DNA from: Beijerinckia sp. 28-YEA-48
GTDB lineage: Bacteria > Pseudomonadota > Alphaproteobacteria > Rhizobiales > Beijerinckiaceae
Direction: 5' to 3'
Length of the DNA stretch: 64,000 nucleotides
Assembly: GCF_900104955.1 (NCBI RefSeq)
Contig: NZ_FNSI01000001.1
Coordinates: forward strand, 282,001-346,000
Shown here in pieces: positions 9,116-17,492 of this stretch; position 1 is the stretch's first letter, and each line of letters begins with the position of its first letter. Under the pieces are notes generated by a model that was not told the origin of the DNA, did not search any database, and saw only the letters and a list, made by a program, of their open reading frames with translations. Position numbers and translations under genes: made by a program.

Positions 9116-10092
9116 TGTTGTTTCACACCGGCGATATCGACAGCTTCTTTCCAGATGACCATGTCACTTGCGAGCGTGGCGGCGAATTCCGCCGGCCGTG
9201 CTGCAACTGGATCGACGCCATAGTCGGAGAGTTGCTTCCTGAAAGGTTCGTCCTTGATGGCCGCGCTCATTGTGTCGGCGATCTTGTTGATGATGGCGAT
9301 GGGCGTTCCTGCCGGCGCCATCAGTCCGTTCCAGGTTAGAACGTTGAAGCCGGGATAGCCGGCTTCGGCGACAGTCGGCGCGTCGGGGGCGAGAGCGGAG
9401 CGCTCGGCGCTCGACACCGCGAGCAGGCGCACCGAGCCGCCATTGATCTGGGGCAAAGCGTCGGACAGGTTCGAGAACATGGCGGGCACGTGGCCGGCAA
9501 CGATATCGGCGAGCGCCGGTGCGTTGCCGCGATAGGGTACGTGCGCCATTTGCAGGCCAGCGCGCTTCAGAAACAGCGCCATGGACAAGTGGTTGAGGCT
9601 ACCCACGCCAGCCGATCCATAAGACAATTGGTCCGGACGCGCTTTGACGTAAGCGACAAACTCGGCGACCGTCTTGACTGGCAGGTCCTTGCTGATCACC
9701 AACGCGAAGGGATTGGTCGCGATATTGCTGATCGGCGCGAAGTCCTTTTGCGAGTCGTAGCGGACCTTCGACATGGCCGGAACGATGGCCATGACGGGCA
9801 GGGCGGCAATGAACAATGTGTAACCATCGGGCGGCGACTTAGCGACGAAATCAGCCGCGAGCGCGCCACCAGCACCAGGCCGGTTCTCGACATTGAATGC
9901 CATGCCATAGGCTTCGGTCATGCGTTGCGCGGCCATGCGCGCGATCCCGTCCGTGTTACCGCCTGCAGCGAAGGGGCATATGATCGTGACAGGCTTTTGT
10001 GGCCATGCCGGAGCCTGAGCGAAAGCCTTAGGTGCAAGGCCTAAAGCGGTGGCACCAACAGCGGAGCTCAGAAGGTTTCTGCGTGACAGCAC
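9112..10092 (-). CDS. Bug-family (TctC) tripartite transporter binding protein
   Basis: A 326-aa exported solute receptor of the tripartite tricarboxylate transporter (Bug) family. The N-terminus MLSRRNLLSSAVGATALG has a twin-arginine-like signal ending AFAQ. Family blocks follow: PVTIICPFAAGGNTDGIAR, VENRPGAGGALAADFVAKS, PDGYTLF, LSYGSAGVGSLNHL and HVPYRGNAPALADIVAGHV. The ligand is usually an organic or aromatic acid. The TctA and TctB membrane genes are absent here, so it is an orphan receptor, common in rhizobia and Burkholderiales. It overlaps the FAD monooxygenase by ATGA, which points to a shared substrate pathway. Confidence 0.85.
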   Translation of the reverse strand: MLSRRNLLSSAVGATALGLAPKAFAQAPAWPQKPVTIICPFAAGGNTDGIARMAAQRMTEAYGMAFNVENRPGAGGALAADFVAKSPPDGYTLFIAALPVMAIVPAMSKVRYDSQKDFAPISNIATNPFALVISKDLPVKTVAEFVAYVKARPDQLSYGSAGVGSLNHLSMALFLKRAGLQMAHVPYRGNAPALADIVAGHVPAMFSNLSDALPQINGGSVRLLAVSSAERSALAPDAPTVAEAGYPGFNVLTWNGLMAPAGTPIAIINKIADTMSAAIKDEPFRKQLSDYGVDPVAARPAEFAATLASDMVIWKEAVDIAGVKQQ

Positions 10093-10163
10093 GGTTCAAT
10101 CTCCAACGGTCTGATTCAGAGGCCCCGTGCGGCGAGGCGGCCTGCCAAGGTCCTTCAACGATT

Positions 10164-10200
10164 CCTCATTTTATTTGAGGGCGGCCCCTCACGGGGCCGC
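10164..10200 (-). terminator. Two adjacent hairpins between cupin and Bug genes
   Basis: Two small inverted repeats follow each other: CCTCA/TGAGG (10164-10168 with 10176-10180) and GCGGCCCC/GGGGCCGC (10181-10188 with 10193-10200). Neither has a clean U-run in the leftward direction. They may attenuate rather than end transcription between the upstream and downstream halves of the operon, or protect the mRNA end. Confidence 0.4.
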
Positions 10201-10206
10201 GTTCTC

Positions 10207-10593
10207 TTATGGCTTCGAAACGCTATCTTCGTAGTAGTGGATCTCGTAGAGGACGCAGCCTTCGTTCGACTTGAACGGGCCGTGATAGACGGCCGGCGGG
10301 CGGCAGGCATAGGTCGGCGCGCCAAAGGCTTCGCCGCCATTGCCGTTCTCATCATTGCCGACGGTCAGGTCGCCGGAGACGAGGTAGACCTCTTCCCAAT
10401 GATCGTGAACGAAGGGCGCGGTGGTGAAGGCGCCCGGATCGAAGCGCAGCAGGCGCGTGCGGCTGCCGGTCTTGCGCTCTTCGTCGATGTCGCTGGCCAG
10501 AATCTTCTGTTGAATGGATGACGGATATCCCGGCGGCGAGGCCCAACCCTCATTCATGTCGAGGCTGATGAACTCTTTGTGAGGCTTTGTCAT
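10207..10593 (-). CDS. Small cupin-domain protein
   Basis: A 128-aa single-domain cupin. The metal-site motif is recognisable in the VHDHWEEVYLVSGDLTVG segment (His, His, Glu at about residues 63-68), and the second cupin motif covers PAVYHGPFKSNEGCVLYEIHYY with its His. Small cupins of this kind act as dioxygenases, isomerases or sensors in aromatic-acid pathways. It starts 12 bp after the GntR gene stop and belongs to the same operon, consistent with a catabolic or regulatory role on the pathway metabolite. The exact reaction is not deducible. Confidence 0.75.
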   Translation of the reverse strand: MTKPHKEFISLDMNEGWASPPGYPSSIQQKILASDIDEERKTGSRTRLLRFDPGAFTTAPFVHDHWEEVYLVSGDLTVGNDENGNGGEAFGAPTYACRPPAVYHGPFKSNEGCVLYEIHYYEDSVSKP

Positions 10594-10605
10594 GGGATAA
10601 CTCCT

Positions 10606-11295
10606 TTATACCCGATGGATGATATTCTTTCTGAAGGACTCGATATGCACGTGCATTGCCTGGGCCGCGCCTTCGCGGTCTCGCCGTTGCAAAGCGTCAG
10701 CGATGGCTAGATGTTCATCCTGCACCGCGCGCTGATGTCCTTGCGCGGTCAGCGACAGGAACCAGAAGCGCAGGGAACGCTCGTGCAGGTTCTGCAATAT
10801 GGATGCCAGGATCGGATTGCGCGCGGCCGATGCGATGGCCATATGGAATTCGCGATCAAGCAGCATCATCTGATTGGTGTCGTGAGCAGACGTGGCGACA
10901 TCGGCCCGCTCAAGAATGTTGTGTAGAGCCGTCAGTTCGTTCGCATCGATGCGTTCGGCGGCAAGGGCGGCGCAATAAGGCTCGTTGATCAAGCGCACAT
11001 CGATGATCTGCGCGACCGTGTCGACGCTCAAGGCCGTGACGATGATGCCCTTGCGCGGCATGATCTCAACGAGGCCATCCTGCTCAAGGCGCTCGATGGC
11101 TTGATGAACGGGCGTGCGGCCGATGCCGAGCGCCAGACTGATCTTGGCTTCGTTGAGATAGCCGCCAGGTTTGAATTCGCAGGTGATGATACGCTGCTTG
11201 ATGGCGGCATAGGCCTCATCGCGCAACGGCAATCGTTCTCCGGCCTCGGAAGGCGTGGAAGGAAGCCAGGCCGCTGCGGATGAAGACGTGTTCAC
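10606..11295 (-). CDS. GntR family regulator, FadR/FCD subfamily
   Basis: A 229-aa regulator with an N-terminal winged helix (AYAAIKQRIITCEFKPGG, then the IGRTPVHQAIERLEQDGL recognition region, about residues 20-85). An all-helical FCD ligand domain follows to the end, with LDREFHMAIASAARNP and HLAIADALQRRDREGAAQAM blocks. The start is a GTG at 11295 with a GAGG site; the frame continues far upstream only as an out-of-frame shadow of the DUF2848 gene. It lies seven bases after the DUF2848 stop. It probably represses its own operon and the divergent amidase through the palindrome at 11990-12003, lifted by a carboxylate or amide effector. Confidence 0.85.
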   Translation of the reverse strand: MNTSSSAAAWLPSTPSEAGERLPLRDEAYAAIKQRIITCEFKPGGYLNEAKISLALGIGRTPVHQAIERLEQDGLVEIMPRKGIIVTALSVDTVAQIIDVRLINEPYCAALAAERIDANELTALHNILERADVATSAHDTNQMMLLDREFHMAIASAARNPILASILQNLHERSLRFWFLSLTAQGHQRAVQDEHLAIADALQRRDREGAAQAMHVHIESFRKNIIHRV

Positions 11296-11302
11296 GGGAA
11301 CC

Positions 11303-11986
11303 TCACGAGATGACGGGAATGACGTCGATATCGTAGGACAGAGTGAGGGTGCGCCCAAGCACCGGATCCTCGAGTTCAGCTTCAAAGCGTGTCGCCGGCC
11401 GGATGCCGCCAATGGCGCCGAGGGTGCCGCAGAACATGGCGGTGCCATCGGGCAAGGGCTTGCCGTCGTCGCGCAGCTCGACCAGGTTGCGCGGGGTGCG
11501 CAGGGCCGTGATCGGGCCGGATTGATAAAGCACGCGCTCGCCGTTGATCGTCGCATAGGAGCGCAGCAACAGCCGGTCCCAATGGGCTTCGATCTCGGCC
11601 AGACGCCAGAGGCCACGGCCGATCGGCTTGTCGCAAATCTGCTTCGAGGCGGCGACGCCGATGGCTTCCAATTCGCGGTCGGTGTGGTCGGAGCCGAGCC
11701 CAATCCAAAGTTCGCCGGCATGGCTGATGCAGACGCATTCCGCCTCGCCGCTGCTTGCCGGGCCCAGTGCCTCGATCTTCGACGCCTGGGTCAGCCGCGC
11801 CGCGGCGGCGGCATAGAAAATCGGCGTCCGCGACGGCCGCTTCACGCCGAGCTGCTCGAGTTCGACAATGTGGTGTTCCAGGGCGACCGGGTCGCGCCCG
11901 GCCCAGCCTGCGATGATCAGGCGGGAAATGGCGATGGAAGCCGCGCCGCCAGGGATTTCGAAATTGAAGGGGGTGACATCTGACAT
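11303..11986 (-). CDS. DUF2848 family protein (probable fumarylacetoacetase-like hydrolase)
   Basis: A 227-aa protein that matches the DUF2848 pattern throughout: LIIAGWAGRDPVALEHHI, IVELEQLGVKRPSRTPIFYA, GLGSDHTDRELEAIGV, SKQICDKPIGRGLW, and near the end FCGTLGAIGGIRPATRFEAE followed by LEDPVLGRTL. The C-terminal half resembles the FAH/hydratase fold, with an acidic E-x-E metal-like pair, but the biochemical role of the family is not established to my knowledge. It is the first gene of the leftward operon, immediately followed by its GntR regulator, and lies opposite an amidase. Joint action on an amide- or keto-acid-containing substrate is a reasonable inference. Confidence 0.8.
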   Translation of the reverse strand: MSDVTPFNFEIPGGAASIAISRLIIAGWAGRDPVALEHHIVELEQLGVKRPSRTPIFYAAAAARLTQASKIEALGPASSGEAECVCISHAGELWIGLGSDHTDRELEAIGVAASKQICDKPIGRGLWRLAEIEAHWDRLLLRSYATINGERVLYQSGPITALRTPRNLVELRDDGKPLPDGTAMFCGTLGAIGGIRPATRFEAELEDPVLGRTLTLSYDIDVIPVIS

Positions 11987-11989
11987 GCT

Positions 11990-12003
11990 TGTGATATTTC
12001 ACA
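11990..12003. promoter_or_regulatory. Candidate GntR operator TGTGATATTTCACA
   Basis: Arms TGTGA and TCACA are a perfect inverted repeat around TATT. It sits in the 57-bp divergent promoter between the DUF2848-GntR operon and the amidase gene, where a local GntR regulator would bind. Thirteen of these bases recur at 54597-54609. Confidence 0.55.
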
Positions 12004-12043
12004 TGTCGATTAGTGAGTCAATGGAGATCAGCAGGAGATGGCT

Positions 12044-13369
12044 ATGTTAGGCACAGGAGCGACAATCGCCGAATTGGCTCAGAATTATCGCCAGGGCGGC
12101 CGGGCAGAAGCTGTCAAGGTTCAGCTCGCGCGTATCGCCGATCCGGCCGGAGAGGGCGTGCGCACGTTTTTCTCCACCTTCGACGAGCAGGCGCTGGCCC
12201 AGGCGCAGGCCTATGATCGCGCGTCGAACCCGCCGGCACTGGCTGGCATCACGGTGAGCATCAAGGATCTGTTTGATATTGCCGGGCAGGCCACGGCCGC
12301 CGGCTCCACCTTCCTGCGCAAGGCCCCGCCGGCGAAGCGGGATGCGCTGGTGGTGCAGCGGCTGCGCAAGGCCGGACTTATTCCGATTGGCCGCACCAAT
12401 ATGACCGAGTTCGCCTATTCGGGCCTCGGTATCAATCCGCATTTCGGCACGCCGGCCAATCCGTTCGATCGCGCGGCCAAGCGCATTCCGGGCGGATCTT
12501 CGTCGGGCGCCGCTGTTTCGGTCGCCGACGGCATGGCCGATGTCGGGCTTGGCACCGATACGGGCGGCTCGTGCCGCATTCCCGCTGCGCTCTGCGGTCT
12601 GGTCGGATTCAAGCCAACGGCGAGCCGCGTACCGCGTGACGGCGTTCTGCCGTTGTCGCCGACGCTCGATTCCGTCGGTCCTCTGGCTCGCTCGGTTGCG
12701 TGCTGCGCGGCTGTGGACAGCGTCCTCGCCGACGACCCGACGCCGATCGCGGAGGTGTCCGTGGCGCAGCTACGTCTCGGCGTGCCCTCAGCTTATGTGT
12801 TCGACGACGTCGATGCGACAACGGCCAAGGCTTTCGAAGCGGCGTTGTCGCGACTGTCGAAGGCCGGCGCCAAGATCGAGACGGTGGATGCCTCGGCGCT
12901 CCTCGATATTCCCAAGATCAATCACAAGGGCGGTTTCAGCGCGCGGGAGGCCTATCTCTATCACCGGGCGTGGATCGCCGAGCATGGCGCCGAGTATGAT
13001 CCGCGCGTCGTGTCGCGCATTGTCAAGGGCGAGAGCCAGACGGATGAAGATGAGCGCATTCTCGTGCGCGAGCGTCAGCGGCTGATCGCCTCGGTTGCGC
13101 ATTTCGATGCGTTCGACGCCCTGGTCATGCCAACGACGCCTCTGGTCGCGCCGACCATTGCGGAGCTCGCTGATGAGGCAGCGTATACGCGCGTCAACCT
13201 GCTGATGCTGCGCAATTGCACCGTCACCAATACGCTCGATCGCTGTGCCATTTCGCTGCCCTGTCACACGCCGGGCAGCGCGCCTGTCGGCTTAATGCTG
13301 ATGGGCGCTCAGGGCGCCGATCGTCGTTTGCTCGGTGTGGCGCAGGCGGTTGAGAGTGCTCTCGGCTAG
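12044..13369 (+). CDS. Amidase signature family hydrolase
   Basis: A 441-aa Ser-cisSer-Lys amidase. The catalytic lysine is in VSIKDLFDI (about K74), the cis-serine in PGGSSSGAAVSVADG (about 152-154) and the nucleophile in TDTGGSCRIPAALCG (about S176), followed by LVGFKPT. Such enzymes hydrolyse amides, Glu-tRNA(Gln) or barbiturate/malonamate-type compounds. Its solitary position beside a GntR catabolic operon, without gatB or gatC, argues for a catabolic amidase and not GatA. The ATG at 12044 has AGGAG six bases upstream; an ATG at 12038 abuts the ribosome site and is less likely. A palindrome in the divergent promoter suggests shared GntR control. Confidence 0.85.
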   Translation: MLGTGATIAELAQNYRQGGRAEAVKVQLARIADPAGEGVRTFFSTFDEQALAQAQAYDRASNPPALAGITVSIKDLFDIAGQATAAGSTFLRKAPPAKRDALVVQRLRKAGLIPIGRTNMTEFAYSGLGINPHFGTPANPFDRAAKRIPGGSSSGAAVSVADGMADVGLGTDTGGSCRIPAALCGLVGFKPTASRVPRDGVLPLSPTLDSVGPLARSVACCAAVDSVLADDPTPIAEVSVAQLRLGVPSAYVFDDVDATTAKAFEAALSRLSKAGAKIETVDASALLDIPKINHKGGFSAREAYLYHRAWIAEHGAEYDPRVVSRIVKGESQTDEDERILVRERQRLIASVAHFDAFDALVMPTTPLVAPTIAELADEAAYTRVNLLMLRNCTVTNTLDRCAISLPCHTPGSAPVGLMLMGAQGADRRLLGVAQAVESALG

Positions 13370-13428
13370 AGCATTTTCGAGCGAACTCGATCTGGGTTCG
13401 CGCAAAGAGAATGCGTTAAAATAGGAAT
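13370..13428 (+). repeat. Intergenic element resembling a Rhizobiales dispersed repeat
   Basis: The stretch GAGCATTTTCGAGCGAA followed by GGTTCGCGCAAAGAGAATGCG and an A-rich run resembles, from memory, a short palindromic element scattered between genes in many Rhizobiales genomes (GAGCATTTTC...GGTTCGCG...AAAATGCG). It has imperfect internal symmetry (GCATTTTC / GAGAATGC). It sits between the converging amidase and EamA genes. Only one copy is seen in this window. Confidence 0.5.
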
Positions 13429-13455
13429 TAGAGCTCGGTTCTGAGCCGAGCTCTA
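13429..13455. terminator. Hairpin at convergent gene ends
   Basis: Perfect 10-bp inverted repeat TAGAGCTCGG / CCGAGCTCTA around a 7-base loop. The distal arm includes the stop codon of the leftward EamA gene, and the amidase converges from the other side. No T-run follows, so it may stabilise mRNA ends or terminate weakly. Confidence 0.55.
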
Positions 13456-14442
13456 ACGTCGCCAGCCGTGAAAGACATTGGCGGCAATGATCGCAGCTGA
13501 ATAGACACAGATGCAGATTAAGGTCGGGAGTGACCACGACAGCCGCGAATCGAGCGGTTGTGCGGCGAAGACCAACACCGGCCCGAGCGCGCGAATGACT
13601 TGGCCGGTCAGATGGGGCGTGCGGGCGATGCCCGCCTGTAGGGCGAACAGGGGGATGACGATCAACGCCACGGCCGCGACAGCGATCGTGGTGAAATCGA
13701 CAAGGCCGTTGATGCGCGCCAATCCGCCGCCCTGGCGAGTGTCATGCCAAGTCATCGCCGCCGCCAGCACGATGGTCACGAGATAGCGCACCGAGGTGAT
13801 GCTGGCCGAGGTGGCGCCGATGTCGTGCAGGCGTTTTGAATAGAGCAGGCTCAAGGTGATCATCGAGCCGCTGACCAGCAGGGCGGCAAGGGCTGCGAGT
13901 TGGCCGGCGAAGGTTTTGCCCTGGGCTCCGGAAGCACCGCTTAGCACCACGATCCAGAGGGCTGCGAGTGATGCCGCCATCACCGCGTAACTCAACCGCT
14001 CGAGCCTGTTTGTTGCCCCCGAGCCGCCGAGCTTGATGCCGAAAGCGGCGAGCGCCAGCACCGTGAGTGGCGCCATGCCGCTGTGGATCGTGTTGACGAT
14101 AGCCGGCTCGATCTGGCTGAGGGCGAAGAAGAAGCAGGACCAGGCGAGCGCCGTGGTGATATTCATCGCCACCACGGCGCGGATATCCTTGCGTAGAACG
14201 GTGATCTGTTCGGGCTCACGCAGGAGCGTCCATAGTCCGAAACCCAAGGCCGAGAGGCCGAAGGCGATCAACAGGACGGCGAAGAAATCGACGCGCTGGA
14301 AAATGAAGCCGAAATAGACATCGCGCAGCGCCTGGGAGACGGCAAAGACCAGGACGAGCAGGGGCCCCAGCAGGGACGCGCTGGCCAGGGGTTTCGCCTC
14401 GGTGGCCGTCTGGGGCTTCAGCTGGGTCGTGGGCGCGCTCAT
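13453..14442 (-). CDS. EamA/DMT superfamily membrane transporter
   Basis: A 329-aa integral membrane protein with about ten hydrophobic helices in two halves, as in the drug/metabolite transporter superfamily. Examples are LLVLVFAVSQALRDVYFGFI, the CFFFALSQIEPAIVNTI stretch typical of EamA helix 3-4 (EPA...N), and LTVLALAAFGIKLGG. The ATG at 14442 has an AGGAGG ribosome site, and the 37 codons upstream look non-coding. The substrate is unknown; amino acids or related metabolites are usual for the family. It is divergent from the leucine leader and leuA. Confidence 0.75.
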   Translation of the reverse strand: MSAPTTQLKPQTATEAKPLASASLLGPLLVLVFAVSQALRDVYFGFIFQRVDFFAVLLIAFGLSALGFGLWTLLREPEQITVLRKDIRAVVAMNITTALAWSCFFFALSQIEPAIVNTIHSGMAPLTVLALAAFGIKLGGSGATNRLERLSYAVMAASLAALWIVVLSGASGAQGKTFAGQLAALAALLVSGSMITLSLLYSKRLHDIGATSASITSVRYLVTIVLAAAMTWHDTRQGGGLARINGLVDFTTIAVAAVALIVIPLFALQAGIARTPHLTGQVIRALGPVLVFAAQPLDSRLSWSLPTLICICVYSAAIIAANVFHGWRR

Positions 14443-14643
14443 CGTTCCTCCTGGTGTGACGCCCCGTTTACGGGGGCAATCGCCGCCGAAACACCCGTTT
14501 GCTGCGATATCGAGCTCTGAGGCGGAAAATCGCCCGAAAGCAGGATTACGCAAGTAAGGGAGCTAGCCTTCGACCTTGCCAAATTAGCCGGTTTTCGCTT
14601 ATTTGAATGGAGATGGCCGCTTTTGGCCGCGAATGAGGACGCC

Positions 14644-14748
14644 GTGGCGCAGTTTGCTGCCCCAAAGACCGTTTCTGCCGGACGCATCGCGCCGGCTGCG
14701 GTTCTGCGCGCCTCGCTGCTTGGTCTGCTTCTTCTTAGTCGCCCCTGA
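14644..14748 (+). CDS. leuL: Leucine leader peptide upstream of leuA
   Basis: A 34-codon ORF, GTG start, with a GAGG ribosome site five to six bases upstream. Its C-terminal part reads SLLGLLLLSRP: six leucine codons within seven positions just before the stop, the classic layout of a leucine attenuation peptide. The stop codon lies inside a strong hairpin (14742-14781), so ribosome stalling at the Leu run would alter mRNA folding ahead of leuA, which starts 113 bp later. No function beyond regulation is expected. The start could instead be an upstream in-frame TTG. Confidence 0.65.
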   Translation: MAQFAAPKTVSAGRIAPAAVLRASLLGLLLLSRP

Positions 14749-14781
14749 GGGCCGGCCGGGCCATGCCTGGGCGCTCAGGGG
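14742..14781 (+). promoter_or_regulatory. Leader hairpin overlapping the leuL stop
   Basis: CCCCTGAG (14742-14749) pairs perfectly with CTCAGGGG (14774-14781), enclosing G/C-rich sequence that can fold further. The left arm contains the leader stop codon. A second weaker hairpin (GGTCT / AGACC near 14808-14825) lies before leuA. No U-tract is obvious, so the switch may work through an alternative structure or translation and not a simple terminator. Confidence 0.5.
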
Positions 14782-14861
14782 AGGGGTAACGAAGCAAGAG
14801 CGCCTTCGGGTCTCGCCAGCAGACCTTCGAGGCCATCAGCAGCAGATTCAGGATCAGTTCC

Positions 14862-16451
14862 ATGTCGAACGATAACAGCAAGTCCCAATCCTCCGTTTCC
14901 AATCGCGATCGCGTGCTCATTTTCGACACGACCTTGCGCGATGGCGAGCAGTCCCCCGGCGCCACCATGACCTTCGAGGAAAAGCTCGAAGTCGCCGACA
15001 TTCTCGATGCGATGGGCGTCGATATCATCGAAGCCGGTTTTCCAATCGCCTCGGAAGGTGATTTCGAAGCGGTGACGGCGGTTGCGAAGCGGGTGAAGAA
15101 CGCGACGGTTGCGGGCCTTGCGCGTGCAGCGATCAATGACATTGATCGCTGTGCGGAGGCGGTGAAGCACGCGCGTCGCGCGCGCATCCACACCTTCATC
15201 TCCACTTCTCCTCTGCACATGAAATACAAGCTGCAGAAAGAGCCGCACGAAGTGCTCGAAATGGTGACGGCGCAGGTATCGCGCGCCCGTAACTTTGTTG
15301 AGGACGTGGAATGGTCGGCCGAGGACGGCACGCGCACGGAAATGGATTTCCTGTGCCGGACCGTCGAAGCGGCGATCAAGGCGGGCGCGACGACGATCAA
15401 TATTCCCGATACCGTCGGCTATACGGTGCCCGAGGAATATGAGCGCATCTTCCGCACCGTGCGCGAGCGCGTGCCCAATTCCGATAAGGCGATCTTCTCG
15501 GTACATTGCCACAACGATCTTGGCCTGGCGGTTGCTAATACGCTGGCGGGTCTCGCCGGCGGCGCGCGCCAGATCGAATGCACCATCAACGGCATCGGCG
15601 AACGTGCCGGCAATGCGGCGTTGGAAGAAGTGGTGATGGCGCTGCGCACCCGCGCCGACATTCTGCCCTATCACAACCAGATCGAAGCGACGATGCTGAT
15701 GCGCGCTTCGAAACTGGTTTCGGCCGTCACGTCGTTTCCGGTGCAATACAACAAGGCCATCGTTGGCCGGAATGCTTTTGCCCATGAGAGCGGCATCCAT
15801 CAGGATGGCATGTTGAAGAATTCGCAGACCTACGAGATCATGACCCCGGCTTCAGTCGGCGTGTCGAAGACCTCGCTGGTGATGGGTAAACATTCGGGCC
15901 GTAATGCCTTCCGCTCGAAGTTGAAGGAACTGGGCTACGATCTCGGCGACAATGCGTTGAACGATGCGTTCAAGCGCTTCAAGGATCTCGCTGACCGCAA
16001 GAAGATCGTCTACGACGAAGATATCGAAGCCTTGGTGGACGATGAGATCGGCCACGCTGGCGAGCGCATCAAGGTCGAGGCGCTGACGGTGATCGCCGGT
16101 ACCATGGGCCCGCAGACTGCGACGCTGACGCTCGATATCGACGGCAAGACGGTGACGAAACAGGCAACGGGCAATGGTCCGGTCGATGCCATTTTCAACG
16201 CCATCAAGGCGCTGGTGCCGAATGACGCGGTGCTGGAACTCTACCAGGTGCAGGCCGTGACCGAGGGCACGGATGCACAAGCGGAGGTTTCCGTGCGCCT
16301 TGCCGAGAACGGCCGCTCGGTCACCGCCAAGGGCGCCGATCCCGACACATTGGTGGCGAGCGCGCGTGCCTATGTGGCTGCGCTCAACAAGCTGATGGTC
16401 AAGCGGCTGAAGGGAAAACCGGAGCCGATGACGGCGCGGTTGAAACCTTAA
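14862..16451 (+). CDS. leuA: 2-isopropylmalate synthase
   Basis: A 529-aa enzyme that condenses acetyl-CoA with 2-oxoisovalerate, the first committed step of leucine synthesis. The HMGL-like TIM barrel starts with [18 protein letters not shown] (metal-binding Asp and catalytic Arg) and contains [18 protein letters not shown] and [26 protein letters not shown] links to the C-terminal LeuA allosteric domain (about residues 395-520), which confers leucine feedback inhibition. The length matches the usual long form. The ATG has AGGA eight bases upstream. It is preceded by a leucine leader peptide and followed by a terminator and tRNA-Lys. Confidence 0.95.
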   Translation: MSNDNSKSQSSVSNRDRVLIFDTTLRDGEQSPGATMTFEEKLEVADILDAMGVDIIEAGFPIASEGDFEAVTAVAKRVKNATVAGLARAAINDIDRCAEAVKHARRARIHTFISTSPLHMKYKLQKEPHEVLEMVTAQVSRARNFVEDVEWSAEDGTRTEMDFLCRTVEAAIKAGATTINIPDTVGYTVPEEYERIFRTVRERVPNSDKAIFSVHCHNDLGLAVANTLAGLAGGARQIECTINGIGERAGNAALEEVVMALRTRADILPYHNQIEATMLMRASKLVSAVTSFPVQYNKAIVGRNAFAHESGIHQDGMLKNSQTYEIMTPASVGVSKTSLVMGKHSGRNAFRSKLKELGYDLGDNALNDAFKRFKDLADRKKIVYDEDIEALVDDEIGHAGERIKVEALTVIAGTMGPQTATLTLDIDGKTVTKQATGNGPVDAIFNAIKALVPNDAVLELYQVQAVTEGTDAQAEVSVRLAENGRSVTAKGADPDTLVASARAYVAALNKLMVKRLKGKPEPMTARLKP

Positions 16452-16500
16452 ATTCAGCTCTAGACAGGTCGGGCGGCCTTTGCTAAACCCCGCTCGTTCG

Positions 16501-16535
16501 CGTCGGCCCGGCATCGTGGCCGACGCGGTTGTTTT
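16501..16535 (+). terminator. Intrinsic terminator of leuA
   Basis: CGTCGGCC (16501-16508) pairs with GGCCGACG (16518-16525) around a 9-base loop and is followed by a T-rich run (GGTTGTTTT). It ends just before the tRNA gene. Confidence 0.7.
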
Positions 16536-16539
16536 CGAT

Positions 16540-16615
<76 letters not shown>

Positions 16616-16650
16616 TCGGAAACAACAATTAAATCAACGCGTGGATTATA

Positions 16651-17330
16651 TCATGCGTCAGCCGATTTGATTATGAATCGGACCCATTTTCCTAAGTTCG
16701 TTCTAGTTTCGAGCTTTATGATCGCGCTTTCCGCGAGCCTCGCGCGCTTGCCGAGATAGTGCTTGTCGAGAATCACATCGACATCCTTTGGCGATGTGCC
16801 CCGGTGATCGATGCGATCTCCAATGACGTGCAGCCTCGAGCGCGAGTCGTGAAACTGAAGCCCGCTGATCTTTGCTTTCTTGCACGCTTATTGAAGCTGG
16901 CGCGAAAACCATCGCTCGTCCATTTGTCTCCGGCAGACGAACGAAGAATCGCACCCTCTCTCTCGCGACGGATCCAGAATAACCCGCAATACCTCGGCAG
17001 CCGGGATACTGACATGGCGCCCGCTCTTGGATTGTTTCAGTCGAATTGTCTTCCCGTCGTAGGAGAAGGCATTGAGCGCGAGGACGTCGCCCTGTCGCTG
17101 TCCTGTCCATAGTGCCACCAGCACCACCTCGCGCACGTCCTTTGACGCGACCGCGAAGAGCTTCGATAGATCCGTTTCCTTCCAAATGATGTCCGTGCGG
17201 TCCACCTCGTATATACGGCCGCCTCGTTCGCACGGATTTGACAAGCTACACCGCTCGGCAGCCGCCTGCCGGATCAAAAGCCGGGGTTCTAGCACTGCAT
17301 GATCGCTCGCCCTTCTCGCCATGCTCACCC
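16651..17330 (-). pseudogene. Decayed tyrosine recombinase (phage-type integrase)
   Basis: Pieces of one integrase are spread over different leftward frames. The upstream piece has SNPCERGGRIYEVDRTDIIW and VALWTGQRQGDVLAL with the first catalytic Arg, then YDGKTIRLKQSKSGRHVSIP. The middle piece has DKWTSDGFRASFNK and, after another shift, a damaged FHDSR region and EIASITG. The last frame ends in VDVILDKHYLGKRARLAE with the Tyr in the expected place. At least two frameshifts separate the pieces, and the N-terminal DNA-binding part is missing. It points toward tRNA-Lys, the usual arrangement for an integrative element, so it marks an old island boundary. Confidence 0.8.
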
Positions 17331-17492
17331 TCCCGTCCGTTCGACAGTCGGGGTGAACAGCCAAAGGACGAAACCAGGTGCACCCGGGATGTAGGCCAGC
17401 GCCAAAAGCATGACCAAAAGCAAGAACACCAGCACGCACAGGATGGCGTAGAATATGAAGGCGGGGCGCCGGCTCTTTGCCGGGTCATTCAT
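17325..17492 (-). CDS. Small single-pass membrane protein
   Basis: A 55-aa ORF with one strong hydrophobic helix (AFIFYAILCVLVFLLLVMLL, about residues 11-30) followed by a short hydrophobic tail. The ATG at 17492 has AGGAG eight bases upstream. It overlaps the end of the frameshifted regulator gene by eight bases, so the two could be co-transcribed. No family is recognised. It lies between an integrase remnant and a disrupted regulator, so it may be part of decaying DNA. Confidence 0.4.
   Translation of the reverse strand: MNDPAKSRRPAFIFYAILCVLVFLLLVMLLALAYIPGAPGFVLWLFTPTVERTGG

Noticed and set aside
7952..9223. 423-aa rightward frame over the FAD monooxygenase gene
   Set aside because: Shadow of a strongly supported leftward flavoprotein with three family motifs.
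10606..11721. Long version (371 aa) of the GntR gene
   Set aside because: The first 140 codons are an out-of-frame reading of the DUF2848 gene; a GTG with ribosome site at 11295 gives a normal FCD regulator.
12044..13369. Amidase as GatA of the tRNA amidotransferase
   Set aside because: No gatB or gatC alongside, and a catabolic GntR context; a stand-alone amidase is simpler.
14775..15800. 341-aa leftward frame over leuA
   Set aside because: leuA is unambiguous; the antisense product is Arg/His-rich and without motifs.
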